Part shown: positions 54,501-61,150 of the stretch, piece after piece
Layout of the letters: every line of letters starts with the position of its first letter
Position numbering within the stretch: the first letter of the stretch is position 1
From: Crotophaga sulcirostris
Lineage: Eukaryota; Chordata; Aves; Cuculiformes; Crotophagidae
Direction: 5' to 3'
DNA length: 64,000 bases
NCBI GenBank assembly: GCA_013397455.1
Contig: VYZB01000015.1
Coordinates: 355,749-419,748 of the forward strand
Program-made: the position numbers and the translations under genes
The notes under the pieces: generated by a model
What the model was told of the DNA's origin: nothing
Database searches by the model: none
The model's input: the letters and a program-made list of their open reading frames with translations, nothing else

Positions 54501-55363
54501 AAGACATTAAAGTGAAATATTTAGGGGTGGGACTGCTACTTCAAATAATTCTAGAAAGTGCCTCCTTACCAATATCTCATTTACACATCTCAACAAGAAA
54601 TAGTTTTTCATCTGTTTCATTTGGACCTTTCAAATGATTTAGCATTTTAAGGATTTTGACTACAGTTGGGGCAGACGCTCAAGTACAGGAATATTCAAAT
54701 CTGGCTAAAGCCTTTAACAGCAATTGACAAGAAGACATCAATTTACACGCTGAAGAAAGTCAGACATACTGTTTTATACACTTACAAAGCTGCAACTCAC
54801 AAGATACCTCCTGCCTATCAAGGCAATGAATGGTAATCTTAAATTGAATGACCTTGTCTCAGATTGGGATGGATTTTTGCCTGCCAATTACATCTCCAAA
54901 TGCTAGACTCTCATCTAAACGCACAGATTAGGACCATATTGCAGAACTCCACACAGAGCACTTAACAACAGCTGTGGTGAACACAGACAGTGAACAAAAA
55001 AATGAGAATTTGGAATCTAAGTATTTCAAGTTATTTTTCTAAGTGGATGATAACATTTGTAGAGCCACAAATGAAAATGGAGACCTTCCTCAGCATCAGT
55101 ACAGCACTAACACGAAACAGAAGTATTACTAGAAAATTTTCATGCTACTGGATTTATTGCTAGGTGCCCAAAATTAAAACATCTCTGATACAGCACACAC
55201 TAAAAGACGTGTAGGATTATTACACATATCCAAGACATCTTTATAACATCTTGATCTGTAACCCAAGTTTATTTTTCCCATTGCATTGCAAATAATTACC
55301 TGCCAAAATATCACTGTTCCGCGCAGCTATTGTTTTCACTTTTATTATTCCTGATTCAGCAGC
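3385..55363 (-). CDS. MON2: MON2 (regulator of endosome-to-Golgi trafficking), exons 2-35 of 35; 5' end outside window
   Basis: Thirty-four minus-strand exons join into one open frame of 5049 nt (1682 codons plus TGA), with GT-AG junctions and matching phases. The predicted protein is recognisably vertebrate MON2 along its whole length and ends in VQNGES. Adding about 37 residues of the missing first exon gives about 1719, in line with the roughly 1717 residues of the human protein. Family knowledge: MON2 is a peripheral trans-Golgi/endosome scaffold with N-terminal DCB and HUS-like helical regions shared with BIG/GBF Arf-GEFs, no Sec7 domain, and a long helical-repeat C-terminal Mon2 region. 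It acts with DOPEY/Dop1 and a P4-ATPase (ATP9A/Neo1) in retrograde recycling, for example of Wntless. No stop or frameshift interrupts it, so it is an active gene and not a pseudogene. I found no start-codon exon between 55364 and 64000. Confidence 0.97.
3549..5359 (-). other. MON2 intron 34 (1811 nt)
   Basis: Ordinary intronic sequence. A more GC-rich patch lies at about 4300-4620, and a CA-rich stretch at about 3890-3915. No repeat family recognised. Confidence 0.8.
5360..5442 (-). CDS. MON2: MON2 exon 34 (83 nt)
   Basis: Completes Arg, then [27 protein letters not shown] plus G. Acceptor CCCTTTGCAG, donor GTAAGTTG, phase 1 out. Confidence 0.95.
6270..6477 (-). CDS. MON2: MON2 exon 33 (208 nt)
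   Basis: Completes Glu, then [20 protein letters not shown] through [13 protein letters not shown] plus CG. Acceptor ACTTTGACAG, donor GTACGTGC, phase 2 out. In-window residues 1532-1600. Confidence 0.95.
7198..7255. repeat. 29-bp tandem duplication
   Basis: Two adjacent 29-bp copies (7198-7226 and 7227-7255) beginning tcatcagaag and ending aataagtac, differing at one base (t/c). Recent local duplication inside intron 32. Confidence 0.9.
7322..7445 (-). CDS. MON2: MON2 exon 32 (124 nt)
   Basis: [20 protein letters not shown] through [11 protein letters not shown] plus G. Acceptor TTTATTTTAG, donor GTATGG, phase 1 out. In-window residues 1491-1531. Confidence 0.95.
8781..8841 (-). CDS. MON2: MON2 exon 31 (61 nt)
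   Basis: Completes Ser, then [20 protein letters not shown], phase 0 out. Acceptor TATTTTTAG, donor GTAAGGAG. A small exon isolated by an 8.3-kb upstream intron; identity rests on frame continuity and the family sequence. Confidence 0.94.
8842..17149 (-). other. MON2 intron 30 (8308 nt), the longest complete intron
   Basis: Mostly AT-rich. More GC-rich patches lie at about 10900-11140 and 11890-12130, possibly old degenerate repeats that I cannot assign. It contains the 25-bp minisatellite at 13565-13696. No exon or RNA gene is supported. Confidence 0.75.
13565..13696. repeat. 25-bp minisatellite, five copies plus partial
   Basis: Period-25 array. Units start at 13589, 13614, 13639 and 13664 with gtcctgcacc and end cagcacccca. 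A slightly diverged first copy lies at 13565-13588 and a truncated last copy at 13689-13696. The four full copies are identical. Each of the five copies holds TGACTCAGCA (13574, 13599, 13624, 13649, 13674) preceded by CACC, giving an overlapping CACCTG E-box. GC content is well above the surroundings. Confidence 0.95.
17150..17340 (-). CDS. MON2: MON2 exon 30 (191 nt)
   Basis: [20 protein letters not shown] through [20 protein letters not shown] plus AG. Acceptor CTTTTGCAG, donor GTAAACAC, phase 2 out. Highly conserved C-terminal Mon2 block, in-window residues 1407-1469. Confidence 0.96.
19247..19375 (-). CDS. MON2: MON2 exon 29 (129 nt)
   Basis: 43 codons, [20 protein letters not shown] through [14 protein letters not shown], phase 0 both ends. 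Acceptor TTCTTTTCCCAG, donor GTAAAAG. In-window residues 1364-1406. Confidence 0.96.
19642..19659 (-). CDS. MON2: MON2 exon 28, 18-nt microexon (IQLFAP)
   Basis: Six codons, ATA CAA CTA TTT GCA CCG, phase 0 both ends, between exon 27 (ending AKYNQ) and exon 29 (starting AEWVALN). The insert restores the family sequence NQIQLFAPAEW. The donor GTGAGT is strong. The acceptor CACACTAG is poor, with its pyrimidine tract shifted about 24 nt upstream. Removing it keeps the frame, so optional splicing is possible. Too short to be caught by reading-frame searches. Confidence 0.9.
19681..19706 (-). promoter_or_regulatory. Microexon upstream element: pyrimidine tract plus TGC
   Basis: On the minus strand, TTCTTCTTATTCTGTTTGTCC is followed by TGC (19683-19681), then 21 nt with no AG until the microexon's own acceptor at 19661-19660. 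Known neural microexons regulated by SRRM4 carry a UGC between the pyrimidine tract and the 3' splice site. The layout fits, but regulation is inferred. Confidence 0.4.
20200..20343 (-). CDS. MON2: MON2 exon 27 (144 nt)
   Basis: 48 codons, [20 protein letters not shown] through [13 protein letters not shown], phase 0 both ends. Acceptor TTTCTGTATAG, donor GTAATTAG. In-window residues 1310-1357. Confidence 0.96.
20344..25174 (-). other. MON2 intron 26 (4831 nt)
   Basis: AT-rich with a more GC-rich patch at 21120-21400 and another at 22600-22860. Neither could be assigned to a repeat family. A possible eroded CR1-like end near 20930-20975 (atgattctatg) is too weak to annotate. Confidence 0.7.
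25175..25803 (-). CDS. MON2: MON2 exon 26 (629 nt, the largest)
   Basis: Completes Gly, then [20 protein letters not shown], a variable Pro/Thr/Val-rich stretch ([18 protein letters not shown]), conserved [19 protein letters not shown], and a conserved end at [16 protein letters not shown]. Acceptor TTTAAAATAG, donor GTAATAATG, phase 0 out. About three times longer than any neighbouring exon, which is why it appears as an isolated long reading frame. Confidence 0.97.
27629..27827 (-). CDS. MON2: MON2 exon 25 (199 nt)
   Basis: [20 protein letters not shown] through [19 protein letters not shown] plus G. Acceptor GACTATTACAG, donor GTAAAATG, phase 1 out. Near-invariant relative to the mammalian protein. 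Confidence 0.97.
28581..28874 (-). CDS. MON2: MON2 exon 24 (294 nt)
   Basis: 98 codons starting [20 protein letters not shown] and ending [13 protein letters not shown], phase 0 both ends. Acceptor ATTTTGTAG, donor GTATGATG. It contains the strongly conserved block [20 protein letters not shown]. Confidence 0.97.
29401..29563 (-). CDS. MON2: MON2 exon 23 (163 nt)
   Basis: Completes Gly, then [20 protein letters not shown] and onward to [18 protein letters not shown], phase 0 out. Acceptor is a T-rich tract ending TTTAAG; donor GTGAGTTT. In-window residues 881-935. Confidence 0.96.
30466..30641 (-). CDS. MON2: MON2 exon 22 (176 nt)
   Basis: [20 protein letters not shown] through [22 protein letters not shown] plus GG. 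Acceptor TTACTTTTAG, donor GTAAGTTT, phase 2 out. Mon2 C-terminal region, in-window residues 823-880. Confidence 0.95.
31373..31483 (-). CDS. MON2: MON2 exon 21 (111 nt)
   Basis: 37 codons, [20 protein letters not shown] through [11 protein letters not shown], phase 0 both ends. Acceptor CTGTTTTCAG, donor GTAAAG. HEAT-like helical segment, in-window residues 786-822. Confidence 0.96.
31484..35090 (-). other. MON2 introns 20 and 19 (2223 and 1282 nt)
   Basis: AT-rich introns either side of exon 20. No repeat family, RNA gene or extra exon could be supported. Confidence 0.75.
33707..33808 (-). CDS. MON2: MON2 exon 20 (102 nt)
   Basis: 34 codons, [34 protein letters not shown], phase 0 both ends. 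Acceptor TTTATTAAG, donor GTAACT. The conserved C-terminal Mon2 region of the family begins about here. Confidence 0.96.
35091..35181 (-). CDS. MON2: MON2 exon 19 (91 nt)
   Basis: Completes Gln, then [30 protein letters not shown]. Acceptor ATTTTTCAG, donor GTATAAAG, phase 0 out. In-window residues 721-751. Confidence 0.96.
35260..35333 (-). CDS. MON2: MON2 exon 18 (74 nt)
   Basis: [24 protein letters not shown] plus CA. Acceptor CTTTTTAAAG, donor GTAAGAAAC, phase 2 out. Flanked by introns of 87 and 78 nt. Confidence 0.95.
35421..35501 (-). CDS. MON2: MON2 exon 17 (81 nt)
   Basis: 27 codons, [27 protein letters not shown], phase 0 both ends. Acceptor GTATTTCAG, donor GTAAGCATG. Downstream intron is only 87 nt. 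Confidence 0.96.
35757..35861 (-). CDS. MON2: MON2 exon 16 (105 nt)
   Basis: 35 codons, [20 protein letters not shown] through VLATLQ, phase 0 both ends. Acceptor is a pure T tract ending TAG; donor GTATAAT. Helical repeat segment, in-window residues 635-669. Confidence 0.96.
36367..36479 (-). CDS. MON2: MON2 exon 15 (113 nt)
   Basis: Completes Ser, then [20 protein letters not shown] and [17 protein letters not shown]. Acceptor TTTTCTTCTAG, donor GTAAGTACG, phase 0 out. A Gln/Ser-rich, probably flexible segment. Confidence 0.95.
37727..37908 (-). CDS. MON2: MON2 exon 14 (182 nt)
   Basis: Completes Ser, then [20 protein letters not shown] through [19 protein letters not shown] plus T. Acceptor CTCTTTCAG, donor GTAAGTATG, phase 1 out. 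In-window residues 536-596. Confidence 0.94.
38617..38698 (-). CDS. MON2: MON2 exon 13 (82 nt)
   Basis: Completes Val from exon 12, then [26 protein letters not shown] plus AG. Acceptor TTCTTCCAAG, donor GTATTTG, phase 2 out. A competing AG four bases downstream (TTAG) would break the frame, so the upstream AAG acceptor was chosen. Confidence 0.94.
39911..40143 (-). CDS. MON2: MON2 exon 12 (233 nt)
   Basis: Completes Tyr from exon 11, then [20 protein letters not shown], followed by [19 protein letters not shown]. It ends in an acidic Ser/Thr/Gln-rich linker that appears to diverge from mammals (e.g. [16 protein letters not shown]). Acceptor TTTTTTAG, donor GTATAT, phase 1 out. Confidence 0.95.
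42731..42884 (-). CDS. MON2: MON2 exon 11 (154 nt)
   Basis: Starts inside the variable linker ([20 protein letters not shown]) and returns to conserved sequence at [20 protein letters not shown], ending SAKAT plus TA. Acceptor TTCTCAACAG, donor GTAAGTACC, phase 2 out. In-window residues 380-430. Confidence 0.95.
44268..44407 (-). CDS. MON2: MON2 exon 10 (140 nt)
   Basis: Completes Arg from exon 9, then [20 protein letters not shown] and [14 protein letters not shown], running into a Ser/Thr/Asn-rich tail (NTSATPNQT). Acceptor CTTTCCAG, donor GTAAATTC, phase 1 out. The tail starts a low-complexity linker that looks much less conserved than its flanks. Confidence 0.95.
44761..44885 (-). CDS. 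MON2: MON2 exon 9 (125 nt)
   Basis: [20 protein letters not shown] through LCVQPQLL plus two bases (AG). Acceptor ATCTTTTCAG, donor GTATTA. Phase 0 in, phase 2 out. Conserved helical segment, in-window residues 292-332. Confidence 0.96.
45617..45811 (-). CDS. MON2: MON2 exon 8 (195 nt)
   Basis: 65 codons, [20 protein letters not shown] through [10 protein letters not shown], phase 0 both ends. Acceptor CTTTTTCAG, donor GTAAGA. HUS-type region, with a small Ser/Pro-rich loop ([13 protein letters not shown]) in its middle. In-window residues 227-291. Confidence 0.97.
46555..46680 (-). CDS. MON2: MON2 exon 7 (126 nt)
   Basis: 42 codons, [20 protein letters not shown] through [10 protein letters not shown], phase 0 both ends. 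Acceptor TTTTTAAG, donor GTGAGTAG. This stretch matches the conserved Sec7_N/HUS-type region of the family. In-window residues 185-226. Confidence 0.96.
47345..47442 (-). CDS. MON2: MON2 exon 6 (98 nt)
   Basis: Begins AT ATT ATT GAC, completing Asp from exon 5, then [20 protein letters not shown] through [10 protein letters not shown]. Acceptor TTTACACAG, donor GTAGCTGG. Phase 1 in, phase 0 out. In-window residues 152-184, a hydrophilic link between the DCB and HUS-type regions. Confidence 0.94.
47993..48122 (-). CDS. MON2: MON2 exon 5 (130 nt), acceptor hidden by N run
   Basis: Reads [20 protein letters not shown] through VVAEDERYK plus one base. Donor is GTGTGCG. The exon's first codon (GCC, Ala) ends at 48122 and a run of N begins at 48123, so the 3' splice site and its pyrimidine tract cannot be seen. 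Phase 0 from exon 4 (ending SK) places the exon start at 48122, as expected from the family sequence. Confidence 0.92.
48123..48143. other. Sequence gap, 21 N
   Basis: The only unresolved bases in the window. The run begins immediately after the first codon of MON2 exon 5 (in transcript direction, directly upstream of it), so it replaces the 3' splice site. Its true length is unknown. Confidence 0.99.
48144..50824 (-). other. MON2 introns 4 (remainder) and 3
   Basis: Intron 4 (48123-49846, counting the N run) and intron 3 (49979-50824, 846 nt) flank exon 4. Intron 3 has a T11A7 tract at 50626-50643 with CCAT/TGG flanks able to form a hairpin. Nothing else recognised. Confidence 0.75.
49847..49978 (-). 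CDS. MON2: MON2 exon 4 (132 nt)
   Basis: Exactly 44 codons, [20 protein letters not shown] through VVHDEALSK, phase 0 at both ends. Acceptor TTTGTAG, donor GTAAGAGC. DCB region helices, in-window residues 65-108. Confidence 0.95.
50825..50952 (-). CDS. MON2: MON2 exon 3 (128 nt)
   Basis: Begins CA TTG AAA, completing the alanine split from exon 2, then [20 protein letters not shown] and onward to LMSHEVVSE. Donor GTAAG follows the last glutamate codon, phase 0. DCB region, in-window residues 22-64. The acceptor CTTTGAAAG is purine-rich and looks weak. Confidence 0.94.
50953..55299 (-). other. MON2 intron 2 (4347 nt)
   Basis: AT-rich intron with a less AT-rich patch at about 51050-51350 and a 37-bp tandem duplication at 53046-53119. 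No mobile element or gene recognised. Confidence 0.75.
53046..53119. repeat. 37-bp tandem duplication
   Basis: Two adjacent copies (53046-53082 and 53083-53119), each beginning tggta and ending attaaaaaagaa, differing at two bases (t/c and t/a). Local duplication in intron 2. Confidence 0.92.
55300..55363 (-). CDS. MON2: MON2 exon 2 (64 nt)
   Basis: Reads [20 protein letters not shown] then A plus one base (G). The acceptor CTTCCAG and donor GTAATT are both clear. It starts in phase 0 and ends in phase 1. It encodes part of the N-terminal DCB-type helical region. This is the most 5' exon found; the upstream exon carrying the start codon is outside the window. Confidence 0.93.
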
Positions 55364-55524
55364 CTGGAAGAGAAGAAAACGAGTAGTTTAGATGCTATTT
55401 CACTCATCAATATCTGCAAAGAAATAAGAATACTGAAGGTAAGTTAAAAAGCATAGTCTCAGAGCAAAAATGTTTTTGTAGTGTTTTCAGCAAGCAGAGC
55501 CAATACAGAAGTGAAATCTTTCAA

Positions 55525-55549
55525 AATTCTGGAATTACTTTCCAGAATT
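55525..55549. repeat. Inverted repeat, 10-bp perfect arms, 5-nt loop
   Basis: aattctggaa, loop ttact, ttccagaatt, about 160 bp upstream of exon 2 in transcript direction. Both arms read as TTCnnGAA, the core pattern of a heat-shock element; no functional evidence. Confidence 0.8.
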
Positions 55550-58500
55550 CCACAGGAAGTGGTATTATCACAATTCTCATTGTACTACTTTCCAGTTCTG
55601 TGAATGCAAAGAAAAATCACTAGTATACAAAAAAATCTGTTACATAGTCTCTGTATAGTTTCAAACTGCGAAACCACGATCACTGTAAACTTCTGGAAAC
55701 AATAAAACAATTAAAGAAACCATAGCCAGTAGACTGTTCACCAAAATAAATGCAACAGGTTTTCCCAGGTCATAGGACACAAGTTGTTGGAAAATACTGT
55801 TCTGCTAAATTTGAAAGTACATTTCCCCTTTTATTTCTGCTTCATATTACTGTGTACTTCCCACACTAAACATTTCCACTACTATTTAAGGAAGTGTGGC
55901 ATCACTCTATAAAACAGATTAGAGAAGCAGACAAGCTAAAAATGAAAGTGACAGTATATAAAGTTCTAACAAGTTGTAACATTCCCCCTTCATCAAAACA
56001 CTACTCCAACAAGATTTCCCAGAAAGACAGGTTAAGATGACTGTATAAATTCAAAATCAAGTATTTTAATTAAGCAATTATATATGTATTTCTCAAAATA
56101 GCTGAACTAGAAATGTGGAACTGAAATTTTCAACTTTCTTTTTTGTTTGATTGTTTGTTTTTTAATTTCCCAACACAAACATAGGAAGACTAAACACAAT
56201 CTTAACATCATTAAAAAGATTAATGATATTCTGGAGAATAATTTAAGCTTTGCTAAACATACTGTTTCTACTTCACAAATGTAGACAGAATAATATCCAC
56301 AGTGCCTGAACTAACACACAACATGCTCAAATGAGCACCAAGTGACATGCAAATATATCTTTCACATAATTAATATGACGAGTGTTAAACGCCGTTCTCA
56401 TTTTTTTTAATTACGTTAGCTTAATGTGTTGAAGTGTCTAAGTTTGAAGTCAATTCCTGTTCTTCAGTTATAAATTGTCAGCTAATTGGGAGGGGGTCTT
56501 GTCACAACAAATTGTTCCTATTAATAATATGAAGGATTTGTCACAGTCTCACTTCGATTATCTTCAAAACAAACCTCATCACATCTACTGAAGATCAATT
56601 TCTTCCTTGCCAGGAGTGACAAACTAAGTCTGAATCAAAGAAATATTAAGCCTGCCCATATGCATGACATTCGCAAACACCATGCACTCTGAATGAAGAA
56701 GGAAAAAATTATTTCCAAGATGTCTCCCAGTTAGTTGTTTCCATGCTAGCTCTATATAAAATAGCAAATATTTTTTAAAAACAAAACCTATTAGAATTTT
56801 TACTACAACTCTAAATATAACAGATTGTTTTTCTCCATGAAACACAGGAAGTTCTATGATTATCTGCTTAATACTTTGGTTTCTATTTAGAATCCCAATT
56901 CAAAATATTTACAGTTAAAAACTAATCATACTGCACACATCCTATCAAAAAAAACCCCAAAACCCCAAACCAACAATAACCCAATACCCCACTATATATG
57001 TCAAAAAGACCAAAAACAAAGAAATTACCTCACTTGATCACAAATAACTAGTACAAAAAATGAAACTATAACCTGTTGTCTGGCTATTCTGTATACATCA
57101 ATATAAAAGTATATTTCAATTGCATCAATTTAATTTGGCAAGTTAAAAGAGTTATTAATATATTTTAAGATTACAAATTTACATCAATTACTACAGCAGT
57201 CTCCAAGACACTGCCCCATTAGGAAAGAATCTTACAGAAACACTAATCAAGGAGACGGCCAGCATCATACTGTGTATTTATGGGTACAGATATGATAATT
57301 TACTTTCACACAAATATAAGGCACCATGTTTTAAAACAGTAACCACTTTTTAAAAGTAACTGTGTGATGGTTTCCTTTAGTATCACAGTTAATAGTAGTC
57401 TAATGAGCAAGTTAGTTATGTCTTAATTTTAAAAAGAAGAAAATACACATAATTTGTAACATAACATATCTGTAACATAACAAACCTCAAGTGTACCTGA
57501 AACCTTCAATTAGATTTCCTATTCTGCTACCTTAATAACTGTGAAATAAACTGAAATAAGATGTCTGAAACTTGCCATTATTGAGTTTTGTCTCATGTTT
57601 CTGTTGAAGCAACTATAGCACCCAGTTTGGGGAGGGGAAATATTGATGAAGAACAGAAATTGACTCTCCGTGACAGTACACGTTCAAGGCAATCTCTTCC
57701 AGTACTTTGATTTGGTCTTAATCAAACCATCAATAATCTCAGGGAAACTCAACAGGACACCCCAGGCTCAAGCATTTGCCCCATCATCTTTCTGCTTCCT
57801 TGGAACTTACTAAGTATTTGCTGATTACATGGAAATCATCCTTCACAGAAATCAAAGTTAGGAATTTATGTACAAAAAAAAAAAAAGTTACAACACACAC
57901 AGTGCCCTTGCAAGTAAACTGAAAAGAAGCCTAGGCATAATATCTGCCTCCTGGCCTCAAAGTCTCTCTCCCAAGGTACAGTCTCACGACAACATTCACA
58001 GCTCCCTGAGAACCTCATCCTAATTGTACCATGTAGACAGGGGCATTCCCCATAATAGAGACTCTGATGTGGAAACGCAGGGATTTTCAAACCCAGCTTT
58101 AAGAGTTTCTCAGATCCAAAACTCTTCCTCTGCTTATGGATTTCTCAGTCCTCAGATAAGACAGGAAGGTTGAAGTTCTTCCCTGGTATTAGATGTGTTG
58201 TGCACATCTTCCAACTTTTTGGAAATTTTAACCCTTCTGTAGGGCAAATATCACCACCCAGGTAGCAAAGACAAGTACTTTCTGCTCAGGCACTCTCCAA
58301 ACACTTACCACACCCTAATGTAGAATCAATGTTTTCCAACAACCAGGTAACATTTAAGTCCAGGAGCTAAATTTTTCCACATAAAACATGCACTCAGACT
58401 ACATAGATCTATCACTCATAAACAGCATATGGAGATATAGGGATAACTGGTGTACGCAATTCTACTAGCTACTGGTCAGGATGATGTCAAGGCAAACAAC

Positions 58501-58664
58501 CCATACCAGCAACAGAGCAGTAAGTGCATCTGAAAGGCACCAGTTCCTCAAATCTGTCTTCCAAGGACACTGTCAAAGCTCTCAAATGCAAATGCAGTGG
58601 ATCAGTCTACATTGCCAAAAGATACCACTATTGCTAAATCTATGATGATGGTAATGTTACCCAG

Positions 58665-58765
58665 CAGCTTAAGTTCAGGAATATGGTTTAGTAGTGGACA
58701 GGTACGGTTGGACTTGATGATCTGAAAGGTCTTTTCCAACCAATCAATACTATGATTCTGTAAGA
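58665..58765 (+). mobile_element. CR1-type LINE 3' end (5'-truncated)
   Basis: Contains the typical CR1 tail in order: aggaatatggtttagtagtg, ggttggacttgatgatct, ggtcttttccaacc and a terminal tatgattctgt. The 5' limit is uncertain. Inserted antisense to MON2. Birds carry large numbers of such 5'-truncated copies. Confidence 0.85.
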
Positions 58766-60339
58766 ATGGCCATAAGGAATAACGGCATGGTGCATGTTTC
58801 AACTCGTAACTGTATAATTATTCAGTGGTTTACTTCTCATAGGCAAAGGCATCACGGAAGCCCTACTGCAATGTAGGAATGCATATGGACAGGTAAGCAA
58901 CATGCCAGAAGGTCAGCTGGGATGTGATCCAACATCACACCAGTCACAGTAATCCCTATGGACCTGACCTTACTCTACAAAATGTGAAAGAGCTATCCTT
59001 CTTTCATCAAGGAACAAGAAGATCGTTAAGTTTTCATACGGGAAAGATGACACAAAATTCTAATCTCTTTCCAGTGACACTTTTCAGAAACTGAAAAGAA
59101 CACTCACAGCCTCTATTGTGTAAGCAGTTTTTTAAAACATTTCAAAAAGGAGGATTTTAAAAAGAATCAGGACCATTGTCAGCAACTTTTTTTAAAAAAA
59201 ACAAACCACAAAAAATTACATACACACATTAAGATATTTAATGTAACAAGGATGTGCTAATTTCTACTAAAGCTTGATCTAACTTTAAATATATTTTTGT
59301 ACAAACTTCTAAATAGCATGGAGGTCATGATACTGCTACAAAAAAGTAATAAAATAAAGAATTTCCACCACTGATGCTTTGAATGAGCATTTGTGTTTCA
59401 ATTGTATGCTCAGAGAAAATTGCTACCTCCAGAAATACCAAAACTGCTGTAAGGGCTGCAGCTTTTACTATATAAGCTTTTTATTTCTGTCTTCTAAAAA
59501 GAAAAGCATTCAGGAATGCATTCAGGAATGACAGTCAGTGTTGGTATTTACATTACATTGTTTGCCAACCTTTTACTAAGATAGGATGACAGTAATATAT
59601 GTCATCTATGGTCACTTCCACATCTACTACATGAAATAAAAAGAGCATTTTTTTTCTGTTCATCATTATCTGCCTTTCCAACTGAAACACTAACCCTGTA
59701 TCCAATAGTTTAGATAACAGATCCTCCTGTGTAAAGTACAGTTTCACTTCATTGTTATTCTGGCTTGCTTTGCAAAAAGCACATTCTGGACCATTACTGC
59801 GCTGCTAAACTATTATTTGGAAAAGGACACACTCGCAAAAAGCTCAACACTAAATCAACCTCATGATGGCACCTGAGTATACCACATTTGTGTGAAAAAG
59901 CGCTGTGCTTGCCTTCTGTATTTTTATCTTCCTCCCCCGGAGTACAATCCTTACACAGACCCTTCCTTCTCTTTTATATATGCTCATTGTACCTGCGATT
60001 TAAACGGTTGAAATGCTAGATCTGACCTGACGGCACTGCGCACTCACAGGGATTTATTATGTTGAATTATTTAGTATACTTAGATTAGAGCTTGCTGACA
60101 TTCTACTGGCTTGGAGCAAAACCTACCAGTAGAGTCTCTGGGAATGGAGCACTACCTGCTGTAACAGCAGATACAGGCAGGAAGAACATGAACCAAGTAC
60201 TTTAGTCAACTGGATACGTACAAGCCCATGCACCCAAGGGCCAGTGTCATTGAAAGGACACCCTATATCAGGGCCATGGTGACTGGAGAAGGTTGTTGAT
60301 GACTGGGGAGAGATAAACACCACAGACACCTCAAGGCAG

Positions 60340-61150
60340 GTTATTGAAGAACATTGTACATGCCAGTCAGCTTCACATCACTCCCTGGGAAGGTTATAGA
60401 ACAATCCTCCAGGAAGTCGTTTCAAGGCACACACAGGACAAGATTATTACTGGGAACAGCCAACAAGAATTTAGCATAAGCCTCACAAACCTGATTGCCT
60501 TCTACAATGAGATGATAGGCTGTGTGGGGAAGGGGAGAGCACTACACAGTTTATATCTCGACTATAACAAAGCCTTTGATGTCACCTCCACCTGCATTCT
60601 TATAGTAAAATTGACATATGGACAAGTGGACAGTGAATTAGGAGGAAGATTGGCTGAAAGGGCCGTAACAAATGGTATAAAGTCCAGCTGGTAATGAGTT
60701 ACTAGTGGTGCTCCTCAGGGATGGATACTGGGGCTAATACCATTTAACATCCTTATTAGAAAGGCCAGCAGTGAGTCCTTGCAACAAAGATGGCCAACTG
60801 CATGCTGGGCTGCATTAGCAAGAACACAGGCAGCAGGTCAAGGGAAGGGAATCCTTCCCTCTCTCTGGCTCTTGTGGGACTGTTGCTGGAGTACTATAAC
60901 CAGTTTTAGCCTCCTCTGTGCAGGACGGACATTGACGTGATGGAGCAAGTTCACTGGAGGTCTACGAAGACACCTGGTAGAATGGAGGACAACAGATAAG
61001 GAGATGCTGTGAGAGCTCTACTTGTTCAGCCTGAAGACAAGATTAATGGGAGGACTTGTTAATGTCCACAGCTTCCTAAAGGGAGGCATGAAGCATGAAG
61101 CATGTTCGCAATGGCTGTTCACATGTGTGCTCCACCCTGGATATAGGTGC
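60340..61150 (+). mobile_element. Decayed CR1-type LINE body with reverse-transcriptase remnant
   Basis: Plus-strand translation, switching frames, gives CR1 ORF2-like motifs in the correct order. They are PVSFTSLPGKVIEQS (60363-60407), SLTNLIAFYNEMIGCVGKGR, LYLDYNKAFD, VTNGIKSSW then a stop, VTSGAPQGWILGLIPFNIL (about 60700-60755), then GCISKNTGSRSREG and LLEYYNQF with a CR1 C-terminal-like region. Stops and frameshifts make it inactive. The segment between the QG..LG motif and GCIS is far too short, so the catalytic ADD part is deleted. Outer limits are approximate. Confidence 0.8.
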
